From Polytrichum commune (lineage: Eukaryota > Streptophyta > Polytrichopsida > Polytrichales > Polytrichaceae), in the NCBI GenBank assembly GCA_950295325.1, contig OX485806.1, positions 26,598,001-26,662,000 of the forward strand: 64,000 bases of DNA. Reading direction: 5' to 3'. Under the pieces are notes generated by a model. It saw only the letters and a program-made list of their open reading frames with translations, was not told the origin of the DNA and searched no databases. Both the position numbers and the translations under genes were made by a program. This document shows, piece by piece, positions 1-13,400 of the stretch (positions within the stretch are counted from its first letter, which is position 1; each line of letters begins with the position of its first letter).

Positions 1-276
1 TTGTGTGTGTGTATATACCATGTGTTTCTTTTGTTTATATATAAGTCTATATTGAAGTATAAGGAAAGTGCGCTTCACGAGCGCATTTTGGTTTGTAAGA
101 GTCATGGAGACAAGGGAAACTCCCTCCTAGTTCATGAAAATCTAGTCATGATGTCCCACAAATGGCGGGATGTCCCTTGCAAAAACCGTAAGGCCTTGTG
201 TGAGGGTGGACATTGATTATTAGTGCCCAAAGAGGGCCCTCAAAAAACTAAATAAATAAGATTGGTGGGTTTCAAG

Positions 277-408
277 CATAACATAATTCAGATCCATAAC
301 AATGTTATGTGGGATTGACAGTGTTTCCCAAAATATTAATATCCGGGAATATTCCATGGAATACTGTCAGTCCCACATGACATTGTTCTGAATCTGAATT
401 ATGTTATG
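277..408. repeat. MITE, CATAACAT-ended family, copy A
   Basis: A 132-bp inverted-repeat element. The left end reads CATAACATAATTCAGATCC and the right end is its near-perfect reverse complement. The inner part is also self-complementary (GTGGGATTGACAGT against ACTGTCAGTCCCAC), so the whole element folds into a hairpin. It has no coding capacity. Related copies are at 3042, 8423, 14093 and 57085. A clear target-site duplication was not identified. Confidence 0.75.
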
Positions 409-457
409 AATGAATGCATAGATTCTTCCATTATACCTAATCCAATTTTTTTTAGTA

Positions 458-743
458 ATCCCTCCGTCCTAAAATGATTGTCCTAGATCCCGGATTTTTT
501 TTGTCCCAAAATTATTGTCTAGTTTATCTGCCCGGCTGAAAATTTGAGGCTCAAAGTCAAATATTTTTGCATCAAACTTCCTAAATCAAGGAGTGTTTTG
601 GCTCCACAACTTCCAGCGGCGTTTCGGAGTAATTGTTTTTTTTCTATTTTAAGGGTCATACTGACAACTATTGAGTCAATGGTCAGCGGGCCTTAATCTC
701 GCCAAAGTTAGGAACACGGACAATCATTTTGGGATAAAGGGAG
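458..743. repeat. Stowaway-type MITE (TA target site)
   Basis: The left end is ATCCCTCCGTCCTAAAATGA and the right end, reverse complemented, is CTCCCTTTATCCCAAAATGA. This is the hallmark terminal repeat of Stowaway (Tc1/mariner-derived) MITEs. Both ends are flanked by TA, the expected 2-bp target site (456-457 and 744-745). The element is about 286 bp and non-coding. It sits just upstream of the exon at 794, inside what would be the last intron of the gene that enters from the left. Confidence 0.8.
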
Positions 744-793
744 TACCAATTTGTAGTTGTAGACACTAAATTGATGCTCGCTTTATTTTGTAG

Positions 794-871
794 GACAAGA
801 AGGCTGGGAGGAAGCCAAAGAAAAAGGAAGGGCCCAAGAAAAAGAAAGTGGACTGGATTGAAAAGAAATGA
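794..871 (+). CDS. Lys-rich terminal exon of an upstream gene (possible tandem DRC10-like paralogue)
   Basis: After a splice acceptor (TTTTGTAG at 786-793) an open exon of 25 codons runs to a TGA stop. It begins DKKAGRKPKKKEG and ends in VDWIEKK. The last exon of the DRC10-like gene (30977-31030) begins [13 protein letters not shown], also right after an acceptor in phase 0. The shared start, Lys/Gly richness and exon position suggest the 3' end of a second, tandem copy whose other exons lie left of the window. No further exons were found between positions 1 and 790. A low-complexity Lys tail can arise convergently, so paralogy is an inference. Confidence 0.45.
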   Translation, partial: DKKAGRKPKKKEGPKKKKVDWIEKK

Positions 872-2706
872 TTGGATCAAAAGAAAAGTTTATGTCATTT
901 CCCACCATTTTTATTTTTATGTTCATTGTGAAGGTAAATAAAAATGACTTTTTATCCGATAGGGATGCCAAATCCCTAGGAAAGAGAATATTCTCTTGAC
1001 AATTCAGGTGTCAATAAGAGAATATTCATGAGAATGCAAGTTTTAAGGTTGGATTTTAGCATGTAGCAACCGCGTAAAGGAGCTTTGGGGTTTTAGGGAG
1101 GACCCAACAATGACCATTGGTTGAACACTATAGAACTAGAGTGTTCGGAGAATTTGTACTAGGATTAGCATTGAGAATGAACATTGAGCTCTTAGGAATG
1201 CCATGAAGAACGTATTGTGGCTGCAATATTGTATAGTAGACACTAAACACGGATTAAAGTACACATGAATAATATGAAATTGAAGTGACATTGTTTTATT
1301 GTAAACCGGTAGTAACCACAAAGAAGTTGAAGAATAGAAGGGAGGATTCTACTCACCTCATGAGGTGAGTGATCTATTGTGGACACTTGAGCATTTTGGA
1401 ATATGTCGGGCTTGAAATCTTTATAAGACTTATATGAGCACATGATTAGTTTTTGGCTCAAATGAGGAACGTACATTGATTCTCAAAACTAAGCCAGTGA
1501 CTCACCACATAAATATTCACACACAATGTCAGGCAAATAAAAACAAGAACATGTAAACTTTCACTTATGTAAGTTCATAGTCATAGTCTAGTCTATCATA
1601 TGTGAAGTCTTGTGTTTACCGCAAAAGTACACATGGAGAAACAATAATTTGAAGAGAACTATATACATTGACTTAGTTTTTTAACCTACATCTACTGATA
1701 AATCAATATCTTGTCCACCCTCCCTTGAAAGCTAAAACGGCTTGGATACGATTGGGCATGCTTTTTATAGAACTTTTGACACTGCTCAAGATTGATGAAA
1801 TGGAAAGAAACTTGAAAACACAACTAGGATTAACCTTTACAATGGGAGGATCTACACTAAATATGACATTTAGTGTCACCAATTCTAATTGTCTTGCCCA
1901 ATACTAATCGTAGACCTTGGTGTAGTGTCACCAACACTGAATGTTAACCCAACATTATTTGTCATTCCTTGTAAAGTTTTTGGAGGAATATAGCCTTACA
2001 AAGTTGCAAAAACTGTCACTTACCAAGTGATTTTTCATCCAAATTTCAATCATCCATGACAGTATTTCACCACAAGTTGTTGACAAAAGAAGGTAGGGTT
2101 TTGGCCAACGGATGAACTCATCCATCATCCATGACAATATTTGTTCACTTATCCATAAGAAACAATGTGTAATCCGAAAAGTCACCATAGGGACATCAAA
2201 TAACATATGACACTAAATATCATATTTAGAATATCATTGAGTTAAATATATAACACAATGTAATGAACATGATAATATGTGTTATAAATTGATAGGAGTT
2301 TTCCGCTCCTAGTGCAATCAAGAAGTCCTTGCCAAATAGATAGGTTTATAGTGATGTACATCTTTTTCTCTCTTTCTCATCCACCCTACATTGTTGCATA
2401 TTTCATGGAATTAACATGTTGTCTAATCTTAGCTAAGTCAATTATCATGCTTAAGTGTCTTTCTATTCTTTTCGAGGTTGTGTGGTTCCACCGCATGCAT
2501 TGCCCAAGAAAACACCCAACTTCCTTCTCTTCTAATTTTCATTTCTCACTAGCTCTATATTTTCTCTGGCAATGGAATAAACCAAAGTTTGAGTGGTTGC
2601 CCTATAATACTCACTACACGTTTTAGTGTGGAAGACACATGTGTTTTGTGGATGGAGAGCCCCCTTCTGGGCCTTTCCAAGCCAAACAAAAAAATTAGCA
2701 TACAAC

Positions 2707-2907
2707 TTGAGCTACATACTTTCATTTTTAGCTAATTATGTCAAAGTGACCTTATATAAAAGTATCTTATTCTCCAAGTGCACTCTTTGAATCGGTTGAA
2801 TATCTTGATGCCATTGAAGATTCAAGCTCAACTACGACAACATGGATGCCCTTGTATGCAAATACATACATTGTATTTTGACCATGAACATCCAACATGA
2901 GTATTAT
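2707..2907 (+). repeat. Dispersed repeat, also at 41789-41985
   Basis: About 200 bp that can be aligned by eye, imperfectly, with 41789-41985. Shared landmarks are GAGCTACATACTT at the left, ATTGAAGATT in the middle and GCAAATACA followed by CATGAGTAT at the right. The second copy lies in intron 4 of the TH2 gene. No terminal inverted repeats or coding sequence were seen, so the element type is unknown. Confidence 0.55.
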
Positions 2908-3041
2908 TATTATTATTATATTTTCTTGATATAAGAGTTGAGTGTATAAAATAAGTTCTCAAAATCCACTAAAATATATAAATTATGAATTTCCGAGGTC
3001 CGTATAATTTTTTTATATAGCTGTATTGTATATTGAGGTCA

Positions 3042-3198
3042 CATAACATTATTAATCAGTTGATGAGTTGTGTTCATGGGCCCAACAGTAGATTTGAGAA
3101 TAAAGACTCTAGATACTGGAGTCTCACTGTGTCATATTAAATATGAAGTCAGGGCAAATGAAGACAACTAATGTGTTCATCAGCTGAGTAATGTTATG
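3042..3198. repeat. MITE, CATAACAT-ended family, copy C
   Basis: A 157-bp element with ends CATAACATTATTAATCAGTT and the complementary CAGCTGAGTAATGTTATG. The sub-terminal CAGTTGATGAGTTGTGTTCAT matches the inner right side imperfectly, giving a long hairpin. The outermost 12 bases match copies A, D and E while the interiors differ, which is typical of MITE subfamilies mobilised by one transposase. Confidence 0.7.
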
Positions 3199-3298
3199 CA
3201 TGTGTCCTTTAAGGGTTAAGGGTTAATAAACTTCCCTCTAGCCTGATGTTAAGGGTCTGGATATGAAGGGTCTCCAACTTAACCGCTTCATCACTAGA

Positions 3299-3345
3299 CT
3301 GTCTGTCTGTCTGTCTTGGCGGCTGGCTCTCTCTCTCTCTCTCTC
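3299..3345. repeat. Microsatellites (GTCT)n and (CT)n
   Basis: A short (GTCT)4 run is followed by about nine CT units. Other CT/GA runs of this kind lie near 7770-7786, 9452-9473, 10675-10688, 16103-16125 and 60280-60295. Confidence 0.8.
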
Positions 3346-4329
3346 CATGATTTGCACCTCTAAATTCATAGTCCCGGGAGGAGATTGTTGTTCGTAAAGC
3401 AAGAAGCATACGTGAAGCTAAATGGGTGCACGTGCATGATGAATTGTAGATGCTTAGACGAAAGATCTGCTTAGCGTTTTGAATTTCTTTGGTTTTCTTG
3501 TTTTGAGACATGTGAACCATGCACTGAGTGATTTCTTCAGTACCTCCGCCAGAAATAATGCAAAGCCGTGGCTAGGGGGAAACTCTCTTGGGCCATGATT
3601 CGCGGTTGAACTCCAAAATATATAATACCAAGAAGAAGTGAGCGACGTCTTAGCATGCGGAACGGAGCCAGTCAACATCACTTAGGCGCCTTGAAGTTCC
3701 GCGAGATCGGGGAGTTGTGTAGAGCGGAAGTAGAGCAAGTTGTTGGCACCTGGCAACAACGAGTACCCATCAAATCAAAGCACTCGAAGATTTCCTCACG
3801 ATTATAAGCAATTTTCGCCAGTTTGAGCTCTTGATTTTTCTTTGTTTTCCCAGAGTCAAGAAGGTCTTGTCAATCCATTTGTACGACCTTCTTTACACAC
3901 CCCCCCCCCCCTGCAGTCATTTCTTTCAAGTCAAATAGTGCAGAGAGTGAGCCTTCTTAAGGTGAGCCAAATCCCAGAAACTTTGCTAACGTATGCGAGA
4001 AGATTTGCTTAAAGTAGATACTGTGATGACAAACAAAACATCTCCAATTGCTTATTTGGTTGAACTCAGTAAGCTCTCGTTAGATTCAACAAGATAGGAA
4101 GCCTCCACACCACTAATTCTAGCTGTACATCCAAGTAACTCCAGTATATTGTATTATGGTCCCCTAAGAAAGATGGTAACAGATAGTGGCTTTTGCAGGT
4201 TATGAGGTTTAGAAAATTGCATAGATTGAAATCTTTTAAAGATAGGTGGAAGGTAGAAAGTCAACTTGGGTCTTAAAGTGTATACTTACCCTTCAATTTT
4301 ATAGTGTACCGTGGTAATATTTCATGTTG

Positions 4330-4336
4330 TATATAA
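4330..4336 (+). promoter_or_regulatory. Probable TATA box of the DRC10-like gene
   Basis: TATATAA lies 75 bp upstream of the proposed start codon at 4405. It is followed by a pyrimidine-rich 5' leader (TTCTTCTTCGCC) of the kind seen at plant transcription starts. The position is compatible with transcription starting near 4360. Confidence 0.4.
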
Positions 4337-4404
4337 GTGTACAAACCGTTCCCCCCAGTCTATTTCTTCTTCGCCTTCCTGTCGATTGAGAAATTTTCAG
4401 AATC

Positions 4405-7400
4405 ATGGCAAGCAAACTAGGAGTGAAGTTGGTAGAGGGTGATCAGCTCCCAGCACGAGTTTTTGAGGAGTTTGAATCAAACAGCGGATCGTGTCCACTG
4501 GAAGAAGAGATGGAGGAGGATGAGATAGCCCATCCTCCAATGAAGGAACCGGCGGTGATTGCTTGTCATTTGCTCCTCCGACTTATCGAGGACGCCATAA
4601 TCATGTTGACGTATACACACATCTCCTACATCACTATATTCGTTAATTTAAGACTTTCTCTTGTCTCAAATTAATATATGGACCACAACAACATGGTCTA
4701 ATGTTTGGGTCGTCCTACCTAAACCATCTTGATATGAGTTGTTAATTGGGTTCTTGATATGAACACCCGCTTCAAAGTATTTGCATCTTACAACATTCTC
4801 CAATATCTGTGTGATTTTATCCATGTTCTTATATTTGTAACTGTCTCAAAATGCCGAAAAAATCCCAAATTAACGAATATAGTGATCTACACAATCTTCA
4901 TTTGAAAAATTAAAATGCATATACGTTTGTCTGTTTGTTTTTTTGGTGCATATGACCTTAAATATGCACTGCAAGCCGCAACAAAGATAATCATTGCCCT
5001 GGCATATGACCATAGAGGGCTCTCTATTCTGACACAAAATATTTATTTGTCTTGCAAATTTTGCCATATGTGTCATGTTCAAGTTTGCTAAGACCCACTT
5101 ATATCACACGTGGAAACTATATTCCAGCACATGTAAAGATGAAATAGGGAGCCCTCAATGATAGTCCAAGGATGACACCTACACAACATGTCTTTTCTAC
5201 ATGGATCACAAACCTTGGCCTCCCATTGAGAAATTGAGTACATCACCGAAGGCAATTTGCCACCACAAAGTATGAAACCTTCGACCTTGTGGGTCAAAAC
5301 CATAACTTGCCTATTGTTTGCCTCTCATATAGGTGGTTTAAGGACATCCCGGTCTTTGTCGTCATTGTTTTGTTATGGTTTTCCATAAAAATATTGAGTT
5401 GAATGACTAAGCTGGGTGGGGCTGGGAGGGGTTGGGAATGTGTCATGTAAGGTGTTTGAATTATACCTTTCAGATGCTTGTCAATAAGTAGATTCAATCT
5501 GAAAAATGAGTGAGATTCAGGTGAAGCATTGTCACTGAATATTATTGGAATGGAACAGATGATAGCAGCTGAATAATGTTATGTGAAAGGGTTTGGGGGG
5601 AATGAATGCCTTTTCAAGATGTTTTGCCCAACCCTGATGTGGAAACTATTTGTAGCACTCGCAAGGGTTTTTTCTATTTGGTATTATTGGAATGGAATAG
5701 ACGATAGCAACTCAATAATGTTACGTCAAAGGGTTTGGGGGATTGAATGCCTTTTCAAGGTGTTTTTCCCACCCCTGATGTGGAAACTATTTGTAGCACT
5801 CACAAGGGTTATTTCTTTGGAAACCAATTTTAAAGTGCTATTTAAAAAAATAAAATTGAAGTGGCAATATGTTTGGAGCTGATATTGTGTTATAAGCATT
5901 TTAGGAGCTATTAATTCAAGGAACTTCATATAGTTCTAAGAGGTGAAATGCTTCTTGAAATGTTGCACTGAACCAAGAAAATTTACTTCCTATTAATCAA
6001 AGTGACATTTGAAAGTGCAAATTGTGTTTTAATCAAACAGAAATGGTGGGAGAAATGATATGAATGGATTATCCTCAATGCCCTCTTGGAAAGCATATTG
6101 CTTGATTCACGATTATACACTCAAATCAAATTCATGAGAAAGATCGTTTTAACACCAATGGTTTTAAAGGGGCTTAAAATGCCACCTGAGATGTCCACTT
6201 TACACACAATTTCCTTTGGTGGTAACATGCCCAAACCTCCTTACTGCTTCTTTAGGGTGTTTCCCAAAGAAGACGCACATTACACACTTTGGAAGAAAGA
6301 TAGCGTGGTTGTGTGCATGGAGTTGGTTGTGTTCTAATTAAGTCCAACCCAAGATCAGATCGTGCTAGGCATTGGCCAAAAGATTGATCTTCTATGAAGA
6401 CCAGTCACGGTTTGTTCTCGAAACATTTAAAGAAGATTTTGAGTTTTACCAACTACTTGGGAGTTGATATGTGAAAAGCCTTCAATACAATAAAGGTGAT
6501 TTCCTCCGAGAGTTCACTACCGATAGGGGTTCATTAACCATCTACGTGCAAGGCATATTTTATAATGGCGCAATGTTTACTCTAAACACCCTACGTTACT
6601 TACGACCTACTTGAGATTCACATTGTTGGATGCCTATATTGAAACTAATCTCTTTATACCTTTACCTCCAATGAATTCTAGAAACCCTACGTTTTTATGT
6701 TTTGATGTCGATAAGTTTGTGATTTCCTATCATAGTGACCTCCCCTTGTCCCATTTCAATCATGTAACTCAAGACTTCATTATTTTGTGTTAATCTCTTG
6801 CAACAGGACTTTAGGCTTCATCACCGAGGATTTGTTGCAGTGTGAGGAGCCCGATGCTGCTCAAGGTGCAGCGGATAACGAACCCATATACCCACGTCTC
6901 AATGAACTAGAAGACCAACTCGATAAGGTACTTGACGTTGTGCATTTAAGGTAGATGGGTCTTAAAATGGTTACTTCTTCCAAGTAGCCCAATCATCCTA
7001 GTATATGAAACGTGCAATTATTATGAGATGGTTGGGTTTTCCAAACTGAGGCCATATCCACTTTCCTCATAATTTTTAGAGTTCACATGAACATTTTATT
7101 CACTATCAAAGTGAAGATTTTCATGCTCATTAAATGGTCATCTTGGTCTTCCCAGTTATGTTGACTATTGAGTCTAAAGTGGTTATCATATTTTGAGCAA
7201 GTTTTTAAATGGAATTTTTGGATATTTATTGTTGGATTCACACCTCACCACTTACCACTTGAGAATATAGGTGTCTAGTAAAGATTAGTAACCGAATTAG
7301 ACACGTCTGCCTTATATGAAGTCTCCTTGCAAAGTGCCTCATTTGACAAAAATGTTTTGAGTTGATGGAAAGTATTGCAAAGACCTTAAATCAGTTTAGT

Positions 7401-10400
7401 GAGACACGCTTGAAATGAACTAACCGAAAAACCTACAGGGGACATGTTTTTAATATGGATGGATGGCCAATATGTTTGTATGCAACACTTCCCTCTAGTT
7501 GATAGGGAGTATGGTTGAACATCATGGGATCTAATTCAATAAACACCTCACTAGGATGCGTGTGTGCTCACTAAGACCATTTTGTTACACATGCAATTAT
7601 GGATATCCATGTTGCACAGATGGCCTTACATCTACTTATTACCTCTACTTTCAATTATTCATCCTTGTTTCCAGTATTGGACCCCCTTCAACAATTTCTC
7701 ATGTATATTTTGATAAAAGTTATTCCATAGAAGTCCCACATCATTAAAAAATGATAACATCCAAGTAATGTCTCTCTCTCTCTCTCCCTATGCATTCCTT
7801 GGGTCTTGTGTTCATGTAAGCTTATGATTACACAAGATTATGACTTTATGTTTCAAGGAAAAAAAGCAAAGGCATGCAAGAAACATAAAATAACATTGGA
7901 AAATAATAGACATGCAACTACCAATCAACACAAGATATATGACATTGACAACCCTGATTGTCCAATGCTTTCAATATAGTTTCAACAGATGCAATTGTCC
8001 ACAGATTGTGCACACATGGCATTATAGGTCACCACTACTCAATTCCTCTTATCTTCCATGCCCCTACTGTTTCTTTGCTCTCATTGGTTACTATTGATAT
8101 TCATTCTCTAGACTTTTATGAGGTCCCTCATGACATTGGTACGTCCCCCATGGAAGGGACCCCTAGTTGGGCTACATTCCCCATAAAAGGGGCCATTCCT
8201 ACTCAGTTTAGATTGAATCTTGAAAACACAGCTCATACGTCCCATTCCTAATGTTCATTTCATCCATGTTTATCCTTGTATGTATGGTATCATGTACATG
8301 CCATTTTCATCCACATGTGATATCATGTCCATGGAGACACAACTCATTCATGCCATGGTCATCCCCGTACTCAAAAGGGCGAGCTCTCTACTATCTTAAC
8401 AATGTTATGTCCAAATGGAACACATAACATTACTCAACTCCTTGTAACCAAGTATTGGGAAAGCATGAATTTCCTTTTATTTTCGGGCCTCTCCATTTAT
8501 GGGGCGCACTCGGGCTATATATTGTGGAGTTTTTATTAGAGTATTTGAATCACAACCTCTTTCTTTGGAAGGAGATCATCATCTAGTTGCTTAATAATGC
8601 TATGCAAGCCCACCTGAAACAAATGACAACTAAAACCAACACCCTGAAATATGGCAATGCACAAACACATATTGATTAGGAAATTGTTCACCACCTTCAA
8701 AACAACCTAGACTCCATGTCGGTTTTGCGGTCAGCTGCCAGTAACAATTTGGATCAAGATAACTTTTGCATATGAAGTTCAAACAAGACATAATTTGGTG
8801 CATTGGAACCCCCTTTCGATTGCTCACAAGATCAAATCTAGAATTGGAATGTAGTAATAGTGCATAATATGCCCACCTCTCAAAGTGGTGGCTTAGCACC
8901 ATGTGGGTCTTGTGGGGCAAGAGAGTCAATGAAGCTCGGGGGGGTTCACTCCCTCTTATATTTTGCATACACGTGCGTTCGGGACCTATTTATTGGGGGG
9001 CTATTTACCTTGCAGAAAAGATTATAAGGTATGTTATTTTTCAAAATAAAGGTGTGATGGTATTTTACATGTAATCCTTTTTCACTATTTTAAAACCCCC
9101 TATATTATATGTAATTTTTTTACAAAATTTATCTACAATGAATATATTAGACCCTATTTTTTATCGCACGTTGTTCTATGATTTTCGCCAGTGAACCCCC
9201 CGAGCAATGAAGTTGGGTGATTGGGGCGCAGGAGTTGTTGGGCAAATTGAAGTATTATGCGGATCGGCGGAAACAATGGAAGGAGGCGAAGGAGGGCGAG
9301 GACGTGGATGAGGCCGAGAAGGCCACGAAGAAGCTCATGACGACCACGTGGTCCCTTTGTTGCTACTTCATTGTGAGGAGCCTCTCCCAAGACCTTTGGC
9401 CAAGGTTCTTGAACCATGAACCTCTCAATCGTCAAAAGCGTTGCGTCCTCGTGAGAGAGAGAGAGAGAGAGAGGATTTCGTATCGTAGAGAGCTCTCCAT
9501 TTCCATCTTTGTGTTGGGTGCCGGAATGTGGTGCAGGTGGTCTCGGCGAATGTGAGCATGATACGTGGCATATTCTGAGGGGAAGACTCATTCTTTCATG
9601 TCGGAATGGAGAGCCTTCTAGAGTGCCACTGAGCTAGGAGCAGTTTACACGAAAATATATGTGATTGTAGATGGATATTGTTCTCTTTGCACCCACTACC
9701 GTAGAGGGCTCTCCATTTCCATCTTTGTTTGGGTGCCGGAATGTGGTGTCCACGTTGGAAGCATGTGTTCTCGGCGAATGTGAGCATGACACGTGGCATA
9801 TTTTGAGCGGAAGACTCATTCTTCCGTGTCGGAATAGAGAGCCTTCTACAGTACCACTGAGCAAGGAGCACTTTACACGAAGATAGATGGATATTGTTCT
9901 CTTTGCACCCACTTCCTTGTAGGATACGAAACACGCAATCAATGTGAGATGATTAGTACATCCAAGCCAAAACCTTAAGTTGGTTTCTATGTGACTACAT
10001 GAGTACATTCCATGGTTTCCCATTGAACCCCATTTGGATCGTAATGTCACCTCTCCACTACATTCCATGAACTCTAAAAAGTTCTTGAACATGACCTTCA
10101 TCGTCAAATCATGCATCCTAGTGACGAAATTTCATACCACTAAGCAAGGAGCACTTTACACTAAGATACATGTGCCTTTAGATGGATACTTCTCACTCTG
10201 CACCCACTTCTCATGGGATATGATACACACAATTAGTGCAAGATAATTAGTATATCCATATCAAAAATCCCAGTCTCTTTGTAACTTCCCCAGTACATTC
10301 CATGGTTTCCATTAAACCCCATTTGGATTGTAATGTAACCTCTCCACTACATTCCATGAACTTTAAATTGACACTCATCTATACATGACAAATAGTATAG

Positions 10401-13400
10401 ATGAGTATGGTTTGAGTATGGTTCACAACTAGTAATAAAATTCATATATTCTTATAAAATAGATTTTTATAAGAATCTAAGATGAGTTGGTTGCATGGTT
10501 TGGGTGTGGTCCAGGTCAGTGAATATGCAAGGGATCAATTAGAGCAACTCAAGATCCAACAACATGCTAGCTTTCTACTGTTGTGTGAAGCTCTTGAGAA
10601 GGTGGTGATAAGTTCCCAGCAATAACACAAACTCAAATTTTGTCATCTATACACTAATATATATGTATATATATGGAGAGAGAGAGATGATGTGTCATGG
10701 TCATTAGAGTGGCCTTTATGATGACTTCTCGAGTAGCAACAAGTGTCCCATGCCATCAAATGTGGTTATTGAACCTAGTGATTGCAAAATCACTTGCGGG
10801 ATCAATAAAGCAACTAATAAATTATAGAATGAGGCATGATTATTGTAACCCTTTACATTTGTTTGTGTGCATTAATCCAATGTTGTAGTTTGATGAGATT
10901 GAATCGACATGCAGTTCTTGTTGAGACAAGATTCGAGAGAGTAGTCTATGATGCCTTTCACCCCAAACCTTAAACCATTTGTGTTATCTAGAGCAGTTCC
11001 GGAGGCTGGTAATGAGGAGATACTCGACCACATTAGAGGAAGAGAAAGCAATCGAAGAGTATCGAATAGGATGCATTCTACGCGAGCAAAAGGTGTGAAC
11101 CTCCTTATAAAATGTGGGCCCTCAACCCTAAGGGCCACTTCACACACGAGACTGAAGGCCCGTGACCATTGCATTCTAAGATTTCTCATTCGTTGAAAAG
11201 GCCGAGAACGTTCAAGTTCACTTCACACTAGAAGGCGAAGGCCTAAGGGTCTAAAGAAAACACCATGGATCAAAATTCTATATGGATTCCTATATGGCAT
11301 GACTTTGGATAATGTTTCGTGTTCTGCTGGAATTTGCATCGAACTCACTTCCAAGAAGTAATTCTGACACAAATTCCGGCATACCATCTTAATTAAACAA
11401 TTGGTACAGTCTTCAGATGAGATTTGAAGATCCTCACAATTTCAGGGTCATGACCCTAGGCTCGTGTGTGAAGTGGCCCTAAGACTAGTCTAGATGGCAC
11501 CGTGTTGGTGAAGGGTGATACATCTACCATAATCTTAGATATTGGAATAAAGTTGTTGGGATTGCAAGGCCCTTGTGAAGGTACACACGGAAACTTAAAA
11601 TTGATGTGTGTGTTGGAAACGTTGGAATAGATTTTCGGCTCCTCACTCCTCTTCTTGGCCTTGGTGTTTGTGAGGTGTCCTAGTTTGTGTTGGTTATTTG
11701 GGCAATGAGCTTTCATGTATACCTGAAATAAGTAAAGAAATTGAATGTTAGATTGATGATGTAAAGTCCCAAGCTATCAAATGTCACTATGATTGGAAAC
11801 TACAAAATCGTCAACGTTGAGGTATATTAAGGTATGTAGTTTTCATTGAAGGCAATTGTATAAGTAGGTACCCAAACAATGTGCTGAAGAAGGTCTATGA
11901 GTAACATAGGATGTTTGAAGGAAAATTCGAAGAATATTTTCCCAATATTCACATGATATCCTCCGAATCAATAGATTATTCTCATAATGTAGAATTGTAT
12001 TATAGCCCCCGATACCCCCTATAACCCATACGGTTACTAAACTCCTATAGGTAGGGGGTCCTAAACCTAAGGATCAATGCGCATGTAACAGGCGAAAGCG
12101 AAGAATGAGGCGACGGCTAGAAAGCTCAAGGATGATCAAAAGAAACGTGCCGATGATCTTGCCGAATACCTCACTAATGAGCGGCTCCTACAACGTAGAA
12201 ACCCACGTCCCAAGTGCTTGCTTTGTGGATGTGGTTCATAACTTGTAAGATTGTAAAAATACAAAGGAAGCACACAAATTTCACACATTGCTCATTTGAT
12301 GGAACACATATTTAACATAGTTACCTTGTTGTTGACATTTGGAGTTGTCTGTATTATTTTTTTGAATGAGTTAAACTCAACTAAAAAGTTGCACAACAAA
12401 CTTTGGGTAATCTACATACAACGGAGCTCGTTGTGGTGGGAGTCTACAAAACATGGACACATATGTCCAGCTAGTTTTCCAAAGAAAAAGGGCCACATGT
12501 TAAAAATTCTTCCCCAAAAACAAATATGTGTCATAAGAAAGAGGAAACAAATGTGGAAAGATGCATGGGGGACTATAATGCAAGAGGTGGGCATGGTGGA
12601 AGTTACTAAGGGGAGGTGGCAAGCATGCAACTAAAGTGGCAACATGACATGGGCGACATGACAAGTAGGATAATTTTATCAAAAAGAAAAGAAAATTCAG
12701 TTTCCTTCTTGCAATGCTCCATGGGGGCATGGTGGCAGGTCATGATGGGCTTATGAACATGGACATGGGCATACATGCATATAATAGGTATGCACATGCA
12801 TGAGCATATGGTTGCACAGGGTAGGGTTCATTTGGGAAAATAATTCATATGCACAAGTGAAACAAACCAGGATAGCACAAGTCCAAGCTAGTATCAACCT
12901 AGTAAGGAAACACTAGAGGGTGACGTTGGGCAAAATTTCGAAACATGGTGAGGAGGCCTTCCTTCACCATGTTCTCTCCAATTTTACCACACGATTTCCT
13001 TAGGTGGTAAATTGCCCACAGTTCCTTGTGTTAGACATCACCACTCGAATGTTTCTAGGGAGAAGTCGCTGAAAGCCAACTACACTTATGCAAAATTACC
13101 ACACTAGGTCTTGTGGTTTTTGGGACTTAGGTAAATGGTAAAAAGAAAAGAAAAGAAAAGAAAGGAAAGGAAAAGCGAACGTCGTGTTTTTATCAACATG
13201 AATGATGTGTGAAAATGCAGAGGACAAGGATAACTCGGTGATTTTGGCGAAGCAAATGGAGGAGCAACTGAAGGCCGATTGTGCCACATTGGAGGCTCAA
13301 GAGATTGCTGTGTTTGATGCCGAGGTACAACTCTTGCCACACCGGCAACCGTAATCAATTTTGAAGTCCATCCTTTATTTATTTATTTATTTATTTTGGA

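Larger units (their letters stand above)
872..4404. other. Intergenic, repeat-rich
   Basis: No exon could be supported here. The stretch holds a MITE (3042-3198), a dispersed repeat (2707-2907), (GTCT)n and (CT)n microsatellites near 3300-3345 and a C-run at 3899-3911. Its end carries the probable core promoter of the DRC10-like gene. Confidence 0.5.
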
